From an uncultured Alphaproteobacteria bacterium (lineage in GTDB: Bacteria > Pseudomonadota > Alphaproteobacteria > HIMB59 > GCA-002718135): a stretch of DNA of 64,000 nt. Each line of letters begins with the position of its first letter. The stretch's first letter is position 1. Below, piece by piece: positions 46,668-56,995 of this stretch. The translations under genes were made by a program, and so were the position numbers. The stretch is taken from contig CACJWQ010000005.1 of assembly GCA_902597015.1 (NCBI GenBank), positions 1 through 64,000 on the forward strand, in the 5' to 3' direction. The notes below the pieces were generated by a model that had not been told where the DNA came from, made no database searches, and saw only the letters and a program-made list of their open reading frames with translations.

Positions 46668-48037
46668 TAGTTATTCAAATATTTTTTTGCAATACTTGAT
46701 ATTGAACCCGCGCCCATAAAAACAATTGTATTTTGATGCAATGTATAAGGTTTCATTAATTTATTTAAATCACCTATATTTTTTAAATATATAGTATTTT
46801 TATTTTTTTTTAATATTTTAGAATATATGTCTTTTGAAGTTGCACCCTTGATAATCTTTTCTCCAGCTGAATAAGTTTCTAATAAAAATAAATAATCAAC
46901 TTTAGATAAAACTTTTATAAATTCTCTAATTAGTATTTTAGTTCTAGTGTATCTGTGTGGCTGAAAAACAACTATTACTTTATTTTTTAGACTTTTAGCT
47001 GCACTTAATGTAGCTGCAATTTCTGTTGGATGATGTGCATAATCATCATACACAAAAGACTTATTTTTTTTTCCAATAAATGAGAACCTTCTTTTTACAC
47101 CTACATAATTAATCAAAGCATTATTAATATCTTTATTTTTAATTCCATTTAGTTTGGCTGCAATAATACTTGCAGTTGCATTTAAAATATTATGATTGCC
47201 AATTGCATTGATAGTAAATTTATAATTAGAAGAATGAATAATTTTATTGTTAATTTTTAATTTAAAAGAAGTTTTTAGTTTGTTTTGTATAATATCAAAG
47301 ATTAATACATCTGCTTTTTTATTTTTTATTGAATAAGTTAAAATATTTCTAGTTTTTATTTTGTTAATTAATAATTTAAGATTATTATCATCATAACACA
47401 TTATTGTGGTTCCATAAAATGGAAGCAGATTTATAAATTTTTCAAATGCATTAATTAAATTTTTTTTTGATTTATAAAAATCCATGTGTTCAATATCTAA
47501 ATTAGTAATAATTGATATTTGATGTGGAAGCTTTAAAAAGGTACCATCACTCTCGTCTGCTTCAACAATCATCCATTCACCTTTTCCATAACGATTATTA
47601 TTAGAAAAAGAATTTATAATACCGCCATTTACAATAGTAGGATCTAAACCTGCTTCATTGAAAATATTTCCTACCAAACTAGTAGTAGTAGTTTTTCCGT
47701 GAGATCCAGCTATGGCAATAGATTTTTTATTTTTCATTAATTCAGAAAGCATATCAGCTCGAGAAAGAACTGGTATTTTTTTAATATATGCCTCTCTTAT
47801 TTCAGGATTATTTTTTTTAATAGCTGATGAATAAACAATAGCATGAGCATTTTTAATATTTTTTTTATTATGTCCTAAAAAAAATTTTATACCTTTTTTC
47901 TTTAATCTTTTGGTATTATCATTTACTGATATATCACTACCCTGGATCGAATATCCTTTATCTAGCATCAATTCTGCAATACCAGACATTCCTATTCCTG
48001 AAATACCTATAAAATGAATTTTACTGTTAATTTGCAT
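46667..48037 (-). CDS. murC: UDP-N-acetylmuramate-L-alanine ligase
   Basis: A 456-residue Mur ligase adding L-alanine. HFIGISGIGMSGIAELMLDKG near residue 8 is the UDP-binding fold, IAIAGSHGKTTTTSLVG near 108 the ATP P-loop, ESDGTFLKLPHQISIITNLDIEHMDFY near 166 the Mur-ligase core and VYDDYAHHPTEIAATLSA near 335 the C-terminal signature. Length is normal. It overlaps murG by 11 bases. Confidence 0.96.
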   Translation of the reverse strand: MQINSKIHFIGISGIGMSGIAELMLDKGYSIQGSDISVNDNTKRLKKKGIKFFLGHNKKNIKNAHAIVYSSAIKKNNPEIREAYIKKIPVLSRADMLSELMKNKKSIAIAGSHGKTTTTSLVGNIFNEAGLDPTIVNGGIINSFSNNNRYGKGEWMIVEADESDGTFLKLPHQISIITNLDIEHMDFYKSKKNLINAFEKFINLLPFYGTTIMCYDDNNLKLLINKIKTRNILTYSIKNKKADVLIFDIIQNKLKTSFKLKINNKIIHSSNYKFTINAIGNHNILNATASIIAAKLNGIKNKDINNALINYVGVKRRFSFIGKKNKSFVYDDYAHHPTEIAATLSAAKSLKNKVIVVFQPHRYTRTKILIREFIKVLSKVDYLFLLETYSAGEKIIKGATSKDIYSKILKKNKNTIYLKNIGDLNKLMKPYTLHQNTIVFMGAGSISSIAKKYLNN

Positions 48038-49112
48038 TTAGCATTAATTTATAAATTAAAGTATTAGAGTTTTTAACTTTAATCATATCAAATTTTTTAT
48101 TCATTGATTCTAATTTACTTTCATTACTATATGTTTCATAAATATGTCTTTTTGCTTTGTCTAAATCATCATTATTTTGATCAAAAATTATGGCTAAGTC
48201 ATGTTTAGCTAATATATCAGCATTAAAAAATTGATGATTATCTTTTGCAGAAGGTAAAGGAATTAATATCGAGGGAAGTTTAAAGTTAATTAAATCAACA
48301 ATTGTTCCAGCTCCAGCTCTGCATATTGCTAAATTAGAATTAGCTAGTATTTCATCTACATTTATAAAAAAATCTTTCAAAATTATTGGTGATTTAATAT
48401 TTTGTAATTCTGCTTCATATTTTTTTATCAAATGTTTAGAACACTGAAATATAAATTTAGCTTTTATAATTTTTTCGTCATCTATAATTTTAATTAGATT
48501 TGTTGCAAAATTTGATACAAATTCTGATCCTTGACTGCCACCAGAAATAAAAATTGTAAAGTTACTCTTAGAATTATTATTGCTTATGTTATTATTTTTT
48601 TGAAAATTATTTTCTGGAGAACCAACTACAAATATTTTATCTTTAAACTTTGAATTAATTTTAGATTTAATATCAAAATTTAAAAATAATTTATTTGAAA
48701 AATTCAAAAAAAATTTATTCGTTCTTCCAATTATTGAATTTTGTTCATGTATATAAAGTTTAACTTTATAAATTGGTTTCAATAACATACATGTTAACAT
48801 TGGAGAAAACGAAGCATAACTTCCAAAAGAAATAGAATGGGATGGTTTTAATAAAAATATAATTATGAATGATTGAATTAATCCTAATAAAATTTGAAAT
48901 ATGCCAAAAATTTTAAATATTAGGTTTCCATTCAAATTTGACGAACTAATTATATAAATTTTTCCATTATAATTATCAAAGTATTTATAGCCTCTTTTGT
49001 CTGTTATAATTGTGCAACTTATATTTTTATTAGATAAATAATTAGCAAAATTTTTTGCTGGTATAACATGTCCACCTGTTCCTCCTGTAATTAGTAAAAA
49101 ATTTTCTTTCAT
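48027..49112 (-). CDS. murG: Lipid II synthase MurG
   Basis: A 361-residue glycosyltransferase that adds GlcNAc to lipid I. The first G-loop ITGGTGGHVIPAKNFA near residue 8, SISFGSYASFSP near 93, HEQNSIIGRTNKFF near 122, the UDP-binding FISGGSQGSEFVSNFA near 189 and ICRAGAGTIVDLI near 265 are standard. It acts on the inner face of the membrane directly after MraY. It overlaps ftsW by four bases. Confidence 0.95.
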   Translation of the reverse strand: MKENFLLITGGTGGHVIPAKNFANYLSNKNISCTIITDKRGYKYFDNYNGKIYIISSSNLNGNLIFKIFGIFQILLGLIQSFIIIFLLKPSHSISFGSYASFSPMLTCMLLKPIYKVKLYIHEQNSIIGRTNKFFLNFSNKLFLNFDIKSKINSKFKDKIFVVGSPENNFQKNNNISNNNSKSNFTIFISGGSQGSEFVSNFATNLIKIIDDEKIIKAKFIFQCSKHLIKKYEAELQNIKSPIILKDFFINVDEILANSNLAICRAGAGTIVDLINFKLPSILIPLPSAKDNHQFFNADILAKHDLAIIFDQNNDDLDKAKRHIYETYSNESKLESMNKKFDMIKVKNSNTLIYKLMLNAN

Positions 49113-50170
49113 AATTCTTCATTTTTTTTGTTTGTAAGAGATAATAAAAAACCAAATAAAATTGCTATTGATATCATGGAAGAACCTCCATAACTTACAA
49201 ATGGCAGTGTCATACCCTTTGTTGGTATAAGGCCCAGCGAGCTAAAGATATTAATTAAGCATTGTAATCCAAATGAGCAAATTAAACCACTAATTGCAAT
49301 AATTTTATATGGATCTTCAAGTTGTAGAACTTTTAATAAGCTTCTTATTATAATAGATAGAATTATAAAAATAATTATTAAACAAAAAATAAATCCTAAT
49401 TCTTCTCCAGCAACAGCAAAAATAAAATCAGTGTTAGCATCAGGAATTTTTTCTTTTAAAATACCTTGCCCTGGACCCTTTCCAAGTAGCCCACCATTTT
49501 TGAAAGCTTGAATACTTAAATCTATTTGGTATGTATCAGTCCCACCTAATCCGCCAAGAAATGAATTAATTCTTGATTGAACATGATCAAAAATAAAATA
49601 AGAAAAAATTGAAATTCCTAATATAAATAAAAATGCAACTATAACTAAAAAAATTGATAAACCAGCAACAAATAACTGGCAAAAAAAAGTTGCTGACAGT
49701 AAAACTGTCATTCCCAAATCAGGCTGCATAAGTATTAAAGATAAAAGCAAGAAGAAAAAAACAAACAGTAAAGGTAAATAAAATTTTTTATCTTCTATAG
49801 ATTTACTTATACACCATGCAGTCAATATGACAAAAATAGGCTTAATTATCTCTGAAGGTTGAAGTGTAAATTTAAATATTTGAAACCATCTCTTAGCGCC
49901 TTTAACTTCGTAATCTAAAAAAAGTATTAGCAGTATTATTATTAATAAAATAATAAATAAAAATAATGAAATTCTTCTTATATTTTTACTATCTAAGTCT
50001 GATAACGCAATAAGTAAGAAAACTGAAAAAAGAAAAAAAATAGAGTGTCTATTTATGGATAAATTTTCATCTATGGAAAATGAAAGTATTAATCCCGTAA
50101 AACCCAATGATAATATTAATATAATATTAATTCTATCAACTGAACTCCACCAATTCTTTAAATATTCCAT
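49109..50170 (-). CDS. ftsW: Division-specific peptidoglycan polymerase FtsW
   Basis: A 353-residue SEDS glycosyltransferase that works with FtsI at the septum. About ten membrane helices, GAKRWFQIFKFTLQPSEIIKP near residue 90, LILMQPDLGMTVLLSATFF near 146, GLLGKGPGQGILKEKIPDANTDFIFAVAGEELG near 225 and LPFVSYGGSSMISIA near 325 are visible. It is a paralogue of RodA at 17907-19004; its genomic place between murD and murG identifies it as FtsW. Confidence 0.96.
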   Translation of the reverse strand: MEYLKNWWSSVDRINIILILSLGFTGLILSFSIDENLSINRHSIFFLFSVFLLIALSDLDSKNIRRISLFLFIILLIIILLILFLDYEVKGAKRWFQIFKFTLQPSEIIKPIFVILTAWCISKSIEDKKFYLPLLFVFFFLLLSLILMQPDLGMTVLLSATFFCQLFVAGLSIFLVIVAFLFILGISIFSYFIFDHVQSRINSFLGGLGGTDTYQIDLSIQAFKNGGLLGKGPGQGILKEKIPDANTDFIFAVAGEELGFIFCLIIIFIILSIIIRSLLKVLQLEDPYKIIAISGLICSFGLQCLINIFSSLGLIPTKGMTLPFVSYGGSSMISIAILFGFLLSLTNKKNEEL

Positions 50171-50172
50171 GG

Positions 50173-51489
50173 TTAATTTATATAATTTTTAATTAATTTA
50201 TTAAAATGCATGCCTCTTTCTTCAAAATTTTTGTATTGATCATAAGAGGCACAAGCAGGAGCGAATAGTATAGTTGATTGATTTGAATTTTTTTTAATAT
50301 CCTTGAAGGTTTCTTTGATAACTGAATTTAAATTTGCCAATTTTTTTACGACCAATTCTTTTTTTAATTTTTTTTCAATGAAATTTCCTGATTTTCCGTA
50401 TGTATATACACAGCTAATTTTATTTTTATATTTTAGAAGAATTTCAAAATTTTTTTCTTTAGCTATGCCTCCTAAGATTAAGTAAATATTATTATAATTT
50501 ACAACTGAATTTATTGTTGAATTTAAATTAGTAGATTTACTATTATTTACTATTTTTAATTTATTATTTGTAAAAATTGTAGATGATCTAAATGGAAGAC
50601 CCTTAAATGTTTTAATCACCTTAAGAAAATTAGATTCTGGAATTTTTAATATTTTGCTACATATGTATGCTATTAAAATATTTTGAATATTAAAATTACC
50701 TTCTAAATCTTTTGAGATTTTTTTTATAAATAATTTTTTGTTTTTTTTGAAGTAATTATCTAGAATATAATCATTGTTAGCGAAACAATCAGCTGATTTA
50801 TCTACTAAAGAAAAACTAATTTTATTTTTAATTTTTTTTTGATTAAATATCTTTCTTGAATAAATATCATCAATTGATAACAAATTAATTCCATTTTTAG
50901 TAATAATATTTTTCTTCTGACTAACATAATCATTAATACCTTTGTACCTATCTAAATGATCACCAGATAAATTTGTTATTACTGATATTCTACTATCAAG
51001 TGACTTAACTGTTTCTAATTGAAAAGAACTTAATTCGATAACATGAACTTTATATTTTTTTTTAAGAAGAAAAGCATTGCATAATGATTCTCCAATATTG
51101 CCTCCGACAAATGTTTTAATATTATTTTTTTTTAAAATGTCTCCTATTAATTTGGTTGTTGTTGATTTCCCATTTGTGCCAGTAATAGCTACAATCTTTT
51201 GATTTGTTAAATTCGAAATATATAAATTTAAATCTCTATTTACTTTTTTAGATATATTTTTTCTTTTAAATTTTTTTTGTCTTAAAGATATTCCTGGGCT
51301 AACAAAAATTTTTTTAAAATCATTCAAATTATCTTTTTTTATATTAAAAAAATAATCTTTATTGTAATTTTTTTTTATAGCCTTTCTTACTATTGGATTA
51401 TCATCCCACATCTTAAATTTTATTTTTTTATTTTCAAAATAATTTACTATAGAAAGTCCTGATTTTTGAATTCCATAAATTAAATACAT
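50173..51489 (-). CDS. murD: UDP-N-acetylmuramoylalanine-D-glutamate ligase
   Basis: A 438-residue Mur ligase adding D-glutamate. ALIYGIQKSGLSIVNY-like N-terminus (IYGIQKSGLSIV), IVAITGTNGKSTTTKLIGD near residue 95, HVIELSSFQLETVKSLDSRISVITNLSGDHLDRYKG near 140-175, and the C-terminal ILFAPACASYDQYKNFEERG identify MurD. I use the ATG at 51489, which overlaps the mraY stop by one base (TAATG); an upstream start at 51546 would add 19 residues before the nucleotide fold and overlap mraY. The sequence is highly Lys/Asn-rich compared with typical MurD. Confidence 0.95.
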   Translation of the reverse strand: MYLIYGIQKSGLSIVNYFENKKIKFKMWDDNPIVRKAIKKNYNKDYFFNIKKDNLNDFKKIFVSPGISLRQKKFKRKNISKKVNRDLNLYISNLTNQKIVAITGTNGKSTTTKLIGDILKKNNIKTFVGGNIGESLCNAFLLKKKYKVHVIELSSFQLETVKSLDSRISVITNLSGDHLDRYKGINDYVSQKKNIITKNGINLLSIDDIYSRKIFNQKKIKNKISFSLVDKSADCFANNDYILDNYFKKNKKLFIKKISKDLEGNFNIQNILIAYICSKILKIPESNFLKVIKTFKGLPFRSSTIFTNNKLKIVNNSKSTNLNSTINSVVNYNNIYLILGGIAKEKNFEILLKYKNKISCVYTYGKSGNFIEKKLKKELVVKKLANLNSVIKETFKDIKKNSNQSTILFAPACASYDQYKNFEERGMHFNKLIKNYIN

Positions 51490-52577
51490 TATCTTATTCT
51501 TAAAGTTGCAAGACCTATCAAAGCTAATACAATAGTAATTATCCAAAAACGAATAACTATTGTTGACTCAGGCCATCCCTTTTTTTCAAAATGATGATGT
51601 AGTGGAGCCATTAAAAAAACCCTTTTTCCTGTCATTTTAAAAATGAATACTTGGATTACTACAGACAAGGTTTCTAGAACAAATAAACCTCCTATTATTG
51701 CAAGAAGAATTTCATGTTTGCATATTATTGCTACTGAGCCTAAAGAGCCGCCTAATGCTAAAGATCCTGTATCACCCATAAAAACTTTAGCAGGTGGTGC
51801 GTTAAACCAAAGAAAACCTAAAGCGGCTCCAATTAAAGAACCACAAAAAACTGCTAATTCACCAGTTCCAGGAATATATTGGATAAGTAAATAATTAGAA
51901 AAAACTATATTACCTGAAACATAAGCTATGAAAGCAAAAGACATAGCAACTATCATTACAGGGACAATTGCTAAACCATCAAGTCCATCAGTTAGGTTTA
52001 CTGCATTAGCCGATCCAATAATTATAAATATGGAAATTAGAAAATAAAATATTCCAAAATCTATAATTAAATTTTTAAAGAAAGGAAATGTCATAGAGTT
52101 GCTTATACTTGGATCTAAATTGATAAGAATTAAATATGTAATGAAAAAAGAAAAAATGATTTGAAATATAATTCTTATTTTTGATGAAATACCCTTACTG
52201 GTATTTGATTTGATTTTACTGTAGTCATCTGCAAAACCAATAGATCCAAAAATTAAAATAGTTAAAAGTAAAATCCATATAAAAATATTTTGTAAATCAG
52301 CCCAAATAATTGTTGAAACAAAAACACTCAAAATAATCAACAGGCCACCCATTGTAGGAGTACCTTTTTTTGCAATTATATGTGACTCTGGACCATCATC
52401 CCTTATTGGCTGGCCAGTTGGCTGAACATTTGATAATTTGTTAATAATATAATTTCCAAATATGAGAGAAAAAAATAATCCAGTAAGAATAGAGGCGCCA
52501 GCTCTAAATGTTATATAGCTAAAAATATTTAGAAAACTAAATAAAGATTGGTATTCAAAGGCCAAATATTTAATCAA
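51489..52577 (-). CDS. mraY: Phospho-MurNAc-pentapeptide transferase
   Basis: A 362-residue polytopic transferase that makes lipid I from UDP-MurNAc-pentapeptide and undecaprenyl phosphate. HIIAKKGTPTMGGLLI near residue 68, FADDYSKIKSN near 115, NAVNLTDGLDGLAIVP near 192 and the catalytic loop FMGDTGSLALGGSLG near 265, plus MAPLHHHFEKKGWPE near 324, are diagnostic. It overlaps murF by four bases. Confidence 0.97.
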   Translation of the reverse strand: MIKYLAFEYQSLFSFLNIFSYITFRAGASILTGLFFSLIFGNYIINKLSNVQPTGQPIRDDGPESHIIAKKGTPTMGGLLIILSVFVSTIIWADLQNIFIWILLLTILIFGSIGFADDYSKIKSNTSKGISSKIRIIFQIIFSFFITYLILINLDPSISNSMTFPFFKNLIIDFGIFYFLISIFIIIGSANAVNLTDGLDGLAIVPVMIVAMSFAFIAYVSGNIVFSNYLLIQYIPGTGELAVFCGSLIGAALGFLWFNAPPAKVFMGDTGSLALGGSLGSVAIICKHEILLAIIGGLFVLETLSVVIQVFIFKMTGKRVFLMAPLHHHFEKKGWPESTIVIRFWIITIVLALIGLATLRIR

Positions 52578-53938
52578 ATCGATACCTGTTTTAATAATAT
52601 TTTTGCAAACTTATTTATTTTTGTCGAATTAGAACATTTAATTAAAATAATGTCATTATTATGCACTTTCTCTTTTAAAAATTGCATAATTCTATTTGTA
52701 TTTTTAAAATGGATAAATTCATTATTTGGATTTAAATTTTTTACAGATAATTCGAAGAATTCGCCACATAAAATTACAAATTTAAAAATAGTGACATCTA
52801 ATTGTTGTAGTAATTTATAATGAATTTTATAAGAATTATTTCCTAATTCATTCATTGTCCCTAGAATTATTATTTTTTTATTATTTTTTACTTTGATATT
52901 TTCTAAGTTTTTTATGCTTTGCAACATTGTATCAGGATTAGCATTATAAGATTCATCAATAATATTTATTTTTTTTTTATTTAAAGAAATTTTATGAACT
53001 AATCCCCTTCCTTCCACTGGTTTTAAAAACTTGAAACGATTTAGAACTGATTTAATGTTCAGAGAATTTTCATTATAAAATGCAAGACAAAATAATAAGT
53101 TATTTAATCTATGCATTACTATTGCGTCAGTAACAATGTTAACCTTTTTTTTATTAATTGATAAAGTTACTTTATGCAATTTTTTATAGGGAGATATTTT
53201 TTTAATAAAATATTTTTTTGAAGAACTATCAATACGAACTATTTTAAGATTTTTTTCTTTTTTTGCTTTTGTGATTAAAATATTTTCAGATTTAGAAGAA
53301 ACATTGAGATATAGCTTTTTCCTATTATTATTATATTTAGAAATAAATATATCAGCTTTTTCTCTGGCAATATTATTTTTAGTTTGGAAATTTTCAAGGT
53401 GAGTAGATTGTATATTTGTAATAAATACCTCTGATGGTTTGACTAAATTACTAAGAAATTTTATCTCACCAAAATTATTTGTTCCAATTTCAAAAATTGC
53501 ATAATTTGATTTTAAATTTAAATTTAGTAAAGAAATTAATACACCTAACTGATTATTATAACTTTTCTTTGAGTAAGAAATGGTATGATCTTTTTTTAAG
53601 AAAAATGCTAAAGTTTCTTTTAAAGTAGTTTTACCAGCACTGCCAGTAATGCCTATTACTTTACCTTTGTATAAATCTCGTTTTGTTTTTGCTATTTTTG
53701 AAAGATGCTTATAAATATTATTTACATATAAAATTTTTTTATTTTTTTTGAAATTTTTATTATCAGTTACACAAAATTTTGCACCTTTATCTATTGCTTC
53801 ATTTAAAAACTTGTTTCCATGAAATCTTTTACCTTTTAAAGCAAGAAATATATCGCCACTTTTAATATCTTTACTTGATATTTGAATTTTATCTTTTTTA
53901 GATATTATATATTTCTCTAATTGATTTAGTTCGATCAT
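52574..53938 (-). CDS. murF: UDP-MurNAc-tripeptide-D-Ala-D-Ala ligase
   Basis: A 454-residue Mur ligase that adds D-Ala-D-Ala. DSRKIKSGDIFLALKG-like segment (SSKDIKSGDIFLALKGKRFHG, near residue 22), ATP P-loop GITGSAGKTTLKETLAF near 95, AIFEIGTNNFGEIKFLSNLVKP near 142 and the C-terminal INIIDESYNANPDTMLQSI near 324 (MurF D-x-Y-N-A-N-P motif) are all present. Composition is extremely lysine/asparagine-rich. It overlaps murE by one base. Confidence 0.95.
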   Translation of the reverse strand: MIELNQLEKYIISKKDKIQISSKDIKSGDIFLALKGKRFHGNKFLNEAIDKGAKFCVTDNKNFKKNKKILYVNNIYKHLSKIAKTKRDLYKGKVIGITGSAGKTTLKETLAFFLKKDHTISYSKKSYNNQLGVLISLLNLNLKSNYAIFEIGTNNFGEIKFLSNLVKPSEVFITNIQSTHLENFQTKNNIAREKADIFISKYNNNRKKLYLNVSSKSENILITKAKKEKNLKIVRIDSSSKKYFIKKISPYKKLHKVTLSINKKKVNIVTDAIVMHRLNNLLFCLAFYNENSLNIKSVLNRFKFLKPVEGRGLVHKISLNKKKINIIDESYNANPDTMLQSIKNLENIKVKNNKKIIILGTMNELGNNSYKIHYKLLQQLDVTIFKFVILCGEFFELSVKNLNPNNEFIHFKNTNRIMQFLKEKVHNNDIILIKCSNSTKINKFAKILLKQVSI

Positions 53939-55356
53939 TAATTTAATAATTGTTTAACAACTTTAAAATCATCAAACTTAATTGTTTTATTTTTTAAAAC
54001 TTGAAATTTTTCGTGCCCTTTACCTGCTACTATTAAAATTTCATTCATTTTTAATTCTTTAATAGCTAATTTAATTGCTTTTCTTCTATCAGATACTTCC
54101 ATAGCTCTAGAACAATATTTTAGAATATTTTTCCTTATTTTAGATGGATTTTCGTTTCTAGGATTGTCATCCGTTATATAAATTTTATTAGCATATTTAT
54201 TTGCAATTAATGCCATAGATTTTCGCTTACTTTTATCTCTATCACCACCACAACCAAATAAAATTGATGGTTTCATTTTTTTGATTTTATAAGCAAGTAG
54301 AATTTTTTTCAAAGCATCTGGTGTATGTGCATAATCAATAATAATTTTTGATTTTTTTTTCTTATACTCAATTGTTTGCAAACGACCTGTTGGATTTGTA
54401 ACTTTTGATAATACTCTTATAATTTTACTTTGACTAATATTAAGTGCTAAGCAACAAGTAATCGCACATTCTAAATTTTCCAATTCTATATTTGTTTTAA
54501 GTTTTAGATTTTCTAGTTTATATTTTGTATTGTTAATATTCAAATAAACAAAATCATTGATTTTTATTAATTTTATATTTTTATTTCCGAAATATTTAAA
54601 TTTTACGTTTTTTTTTATCAATGTTTTTTTTAATTCAGATAAGATGTCTAATCTTGAATTAATTATAGCAAATCCAGAATTTATTAAATGATTAGAGAAA
54701 AGTTTAATTTTAGATTTTTTATAATTTGAGAATGTTTTATGGTAATCAAGATGATCTTTTGAAATGTTTGTAATAGCTGCAATATTTATTGGATAATTTC
54801 TTAACCTGTTTTGTTCTAGAGCGTGACTTGAAGCTTCAAAAATGAAAATATTTTTTTCTTTTTTATTCGAAGATCCATATCTAAATAATTCTTCATAGGC
54901 AGGTGTTGTTAAATTTATATCATTTATTTTTTTTCCGTTTACAAAATGTCCTAAAGTACCAACCATTGTATTATTATATTTTAGTGAATTAAGAATTTTT
55001 GAAATATACCAAACAACTGATGTCTTTCCATTGGTACCTGTAACTGCTAGTGTTTTAAAGGGATGATTGCTATGAAGCTTAGTTAATAAATAATGTATCT
55101 CAAAATTAATATTAGATACAACAAATTGAGGAATTTTTAAGTTTTTAATATATTTATTTGAAATTATAGCAGGAGTTTTATTCTTAAGTACTTCATCTAA
55201 ATAAATCTTTTTTACCTTTGTATTTTTGTCATAAACAAACAACGTTTTGTTATTAGTAAATTTTGAGTTAGAGGTAATTGTAAAGAAATATTTATTTTTA
55301 TTAAAGTTGTACGTTTTATTTACTCTTATAACTTTTGATAAATTAGACAGTAGCAT
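53938..55356 (-). CDS. murE: UDP-MurNAc-dipeptide-meso-diaminopimelate ligase
   Basis: A 472-residue Mur ligase that adds the third residue of the stem peptide. The P-loop reads AVTGTNGKTSVVWY near residue 104, FEASSHALEQNRL near 173 and TNISKDHLDYHKTF near 195 follow, IDYAHTPDALKKIL near 337 is the C-terminal signature, and DDNPRNENP near 399 is the meso-diaminopimelate-specific motif, so the wall is of the normal Gram-negative type. GKGHE near 450 completes the family pattern. It overlaps ftsI by 14 bases, the longest same-strand overlap in the cluster. Confidence 0.96.
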   Translation of the reverse strand: MLLSNLSKVIRVNKTYNFNKNKYFFTITSNSKFTNNKTLFVYDKNTKVKKIYLDEVLKNKTPAIISNKYIKNLKIPQFVVSNINFEIHYLLTKLHSNHPFKTLAVTGTNGKTSVVWYISKILNSLKYNNTMVGTLGHFVNGKKINDINLTTPAYEELFRYGSSNKKEKNIFIFEASSHALEQNRLRNYPINIAAITNISKDHLDYHKTFSNYKKSKIKLFSNHLINSGFAIINSRLDILSELKKTLIKKNVKFKYFGNKNIKLIKINDFVYLNINNTKYKLENLKLKTNIELENLECAITCCLALNISQSKIIRVLSKVTNPTGRLQTIEYKKKKSKIIIDYAHTPDALKKILLAYKIKKMKPSILFGCGGDRDKSKRKSMALIANKYANKIYITDDNPRNENPSKIRKNILKYCSRAMEVSDRRKAIKLAIKELKMNEILIVAGKGHEKFQVLKNKTIKFDDFKVVKQLLN

Positions 55357-56992
55357 TTAATTTTCTATATAAAAAATTTGTGTCTACTTTTAGAAGATCA
55401 TCATTTTTATCTTTTGAAATATTAAAGAGGCTTATAATATTAATAATAATATCTTTTACCAAGGGTGCATTTACTCTTGCTCCAGTCATTCTTTGTTTAG
55501 TGCCTGTTTCCTTTTTTGGATACTCAATAGCAGTGTAAACTACATATTTTGGACTATTTGTTGGGAATATCGCAATAAAGGACGTTAAGTTTCTATCCTT
55601 ATAATATCCACCATTTGGATTTAGTAATTCTGATGTTCCCGTTTTACCTCCTACAGAATAACCATCTACTTTTACTCTAGGACCAGTGTATTCAGTCTTG
55701 AGAACAACAGAATTTAACAAATTGATAAAGAATTTAGATGATTCTTTATTATTAAAAATTTGATTTTGTTCAAATTGTTTGTTTAATTGAAGTGTAGGAA
55801 AAACCTCATTCCCATTATTCGCTAATGAAGCATAAGCCTTAACTAAATGAAGAGGTGTAATTGCAAATCCATGACCAAATCCTATCGTTGCTGTTTCTAG
55901 CTTACCCCAATTATATTTATTTCCTAAAGGAGCTGAGTTTTCTTTATTTTCTATATTTATTTTTTTATTGAAACCTATTTTTTCAAAAAATTCTATTTGG
56001 TTTTTTTTTCCAATCAAAGTAGCAATCTGAGCTGTACCAATATTGGATGATTCAACAATTATTTTTTCAACATCATAAATACCATTATTTTTATATTTAT
56101 CATGATCACTTATATTTAAATATTTTTTTGTAACATCAAAAGTCATTTGAGGATCTATAATATCTAAATCAAATCCAATAGTGGCAGTTATTGGTTTGAA
56201 AGTTGATCCCATTTCATAATTAGACTGAAAAACTCTATTCATTAAATTGTTGTTATTATATGAGGATTTGTCCTCAGGATTATAATCAGGTAAGCTTACT
56301 GATGATAAGATTTGACCGTTAGTAATATCCATAACTATAGCTAAACCGGATTCAGCTTTATAATTATTTATTGTTTTTAAGAGATTTTCTCTAACCAACT
56401 GCTGTAAATTAGTATCAATACTAATAGTTATATCTTGTGATTTTGCGAGATCATTTTCAAAATACCTCTCAATGCCACTTTGACCAATTTGATCAATATC
56501 TACATATCCAAGAATATGTGACAACGTATTCTTATAAGGATATATTCTTTTAAATTCCTTATGAGTTTTGATGTTTATTTCACCAAGATTAATTATTTCT
56601 TGATATTCAACTGGAGATATATTTCTTTTTATCCAAATAAATTTACTTGTTGATAATAATTTTTTTTCTATTTTTTTTATATCTAAATCAAGAATAAATC
56701 CCAATTTATTGGCTAGTTCTTTTTTATTTTTTATTTTATTAGGGTTAATTGATAAAGAGATACTTTCAATTGAAGTAGCAATTATATTTCCATTCCTATC
56801 ATAAATACTGCCCCTAATATCTTTTTTTATATAATTAGTAGTAACATCATTCAGATCAGGAAAGAGCATAATTGACGAAATTCTATAAATAGAAATAAAA
56901 TAGACAAAGATAAAAATTGTAATTGAAAAAAAAACTCTTCTATGAAGTAATTTTAAAGAGTCGCTATCAAATAATTTTAGTTTACTTAACAT
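55343..56992 (-). CDS. ftsI: Penicillin-binding protein 3
   Basis: A 549-residue class B penicillin-binding protein, the septal transpeptidase partner of FtsW. One N-terminal membrane anchor (about 20-38), GSIYDRNGNIIATSI near residue 61, SxxK in YEMGSTFKPI (S263, K266), SxN in VESSNIGTAQIA (near 318) and KTG in VGGKTGTSELLN (near 453). LGYVDIDQIGQSGIERYFE near 161 is typical of FtsI. It starts three bases after ftsL and has a short C-terminal tail. Confidence 0.96.
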   Translation of the reverse strand: MLSKLKLFDSDSLKLLHRRVFFSITIFIFVYFISIYRISSIMLFPDLNDVTTNYIKKDIRGSIYDRNGNIIATSIESISLSINPNKIKNKKELANKLGFILDLDIKKIEKKLLSTSKFIWIKRNISPVEYQEIINLGEINIKTHKEFKRIYPYKNTLSHILGYVDIDQIGQSGIERYFENDLAKSQDITISIDTNLQQLVRENLLKTINNYKAESGLAIVMDITNGQILSSVSLPDYNPEDKSSYNNNNLMNRVFQSNYEMGSTFKPITATIGFDLDIIDPQMTFDVTKKYLNISDHDKYKNNGIYDVEKIIVESSNIGTAQIATLIGKKNQIEFFEKIGFNKKINIENKENSAPLGNKYNWGKLETATIGFGHGFAITPLHLVKAYASLANNGNEVFPTLQLNKQFEQNQIFNNKESSKFFINLLNSVVLKTEYTGPRVKVDGYSVGGKTGTSELLNPNGGYYKDRNLTSFIAIFPTNSPKYVVYTAIEYPKKETGTKQRMTGARVNAPLVKDIIINIISLFNISKDKNDDLLKVDTNFLYRKLNATV

Positions 56993-56995
56993 TAA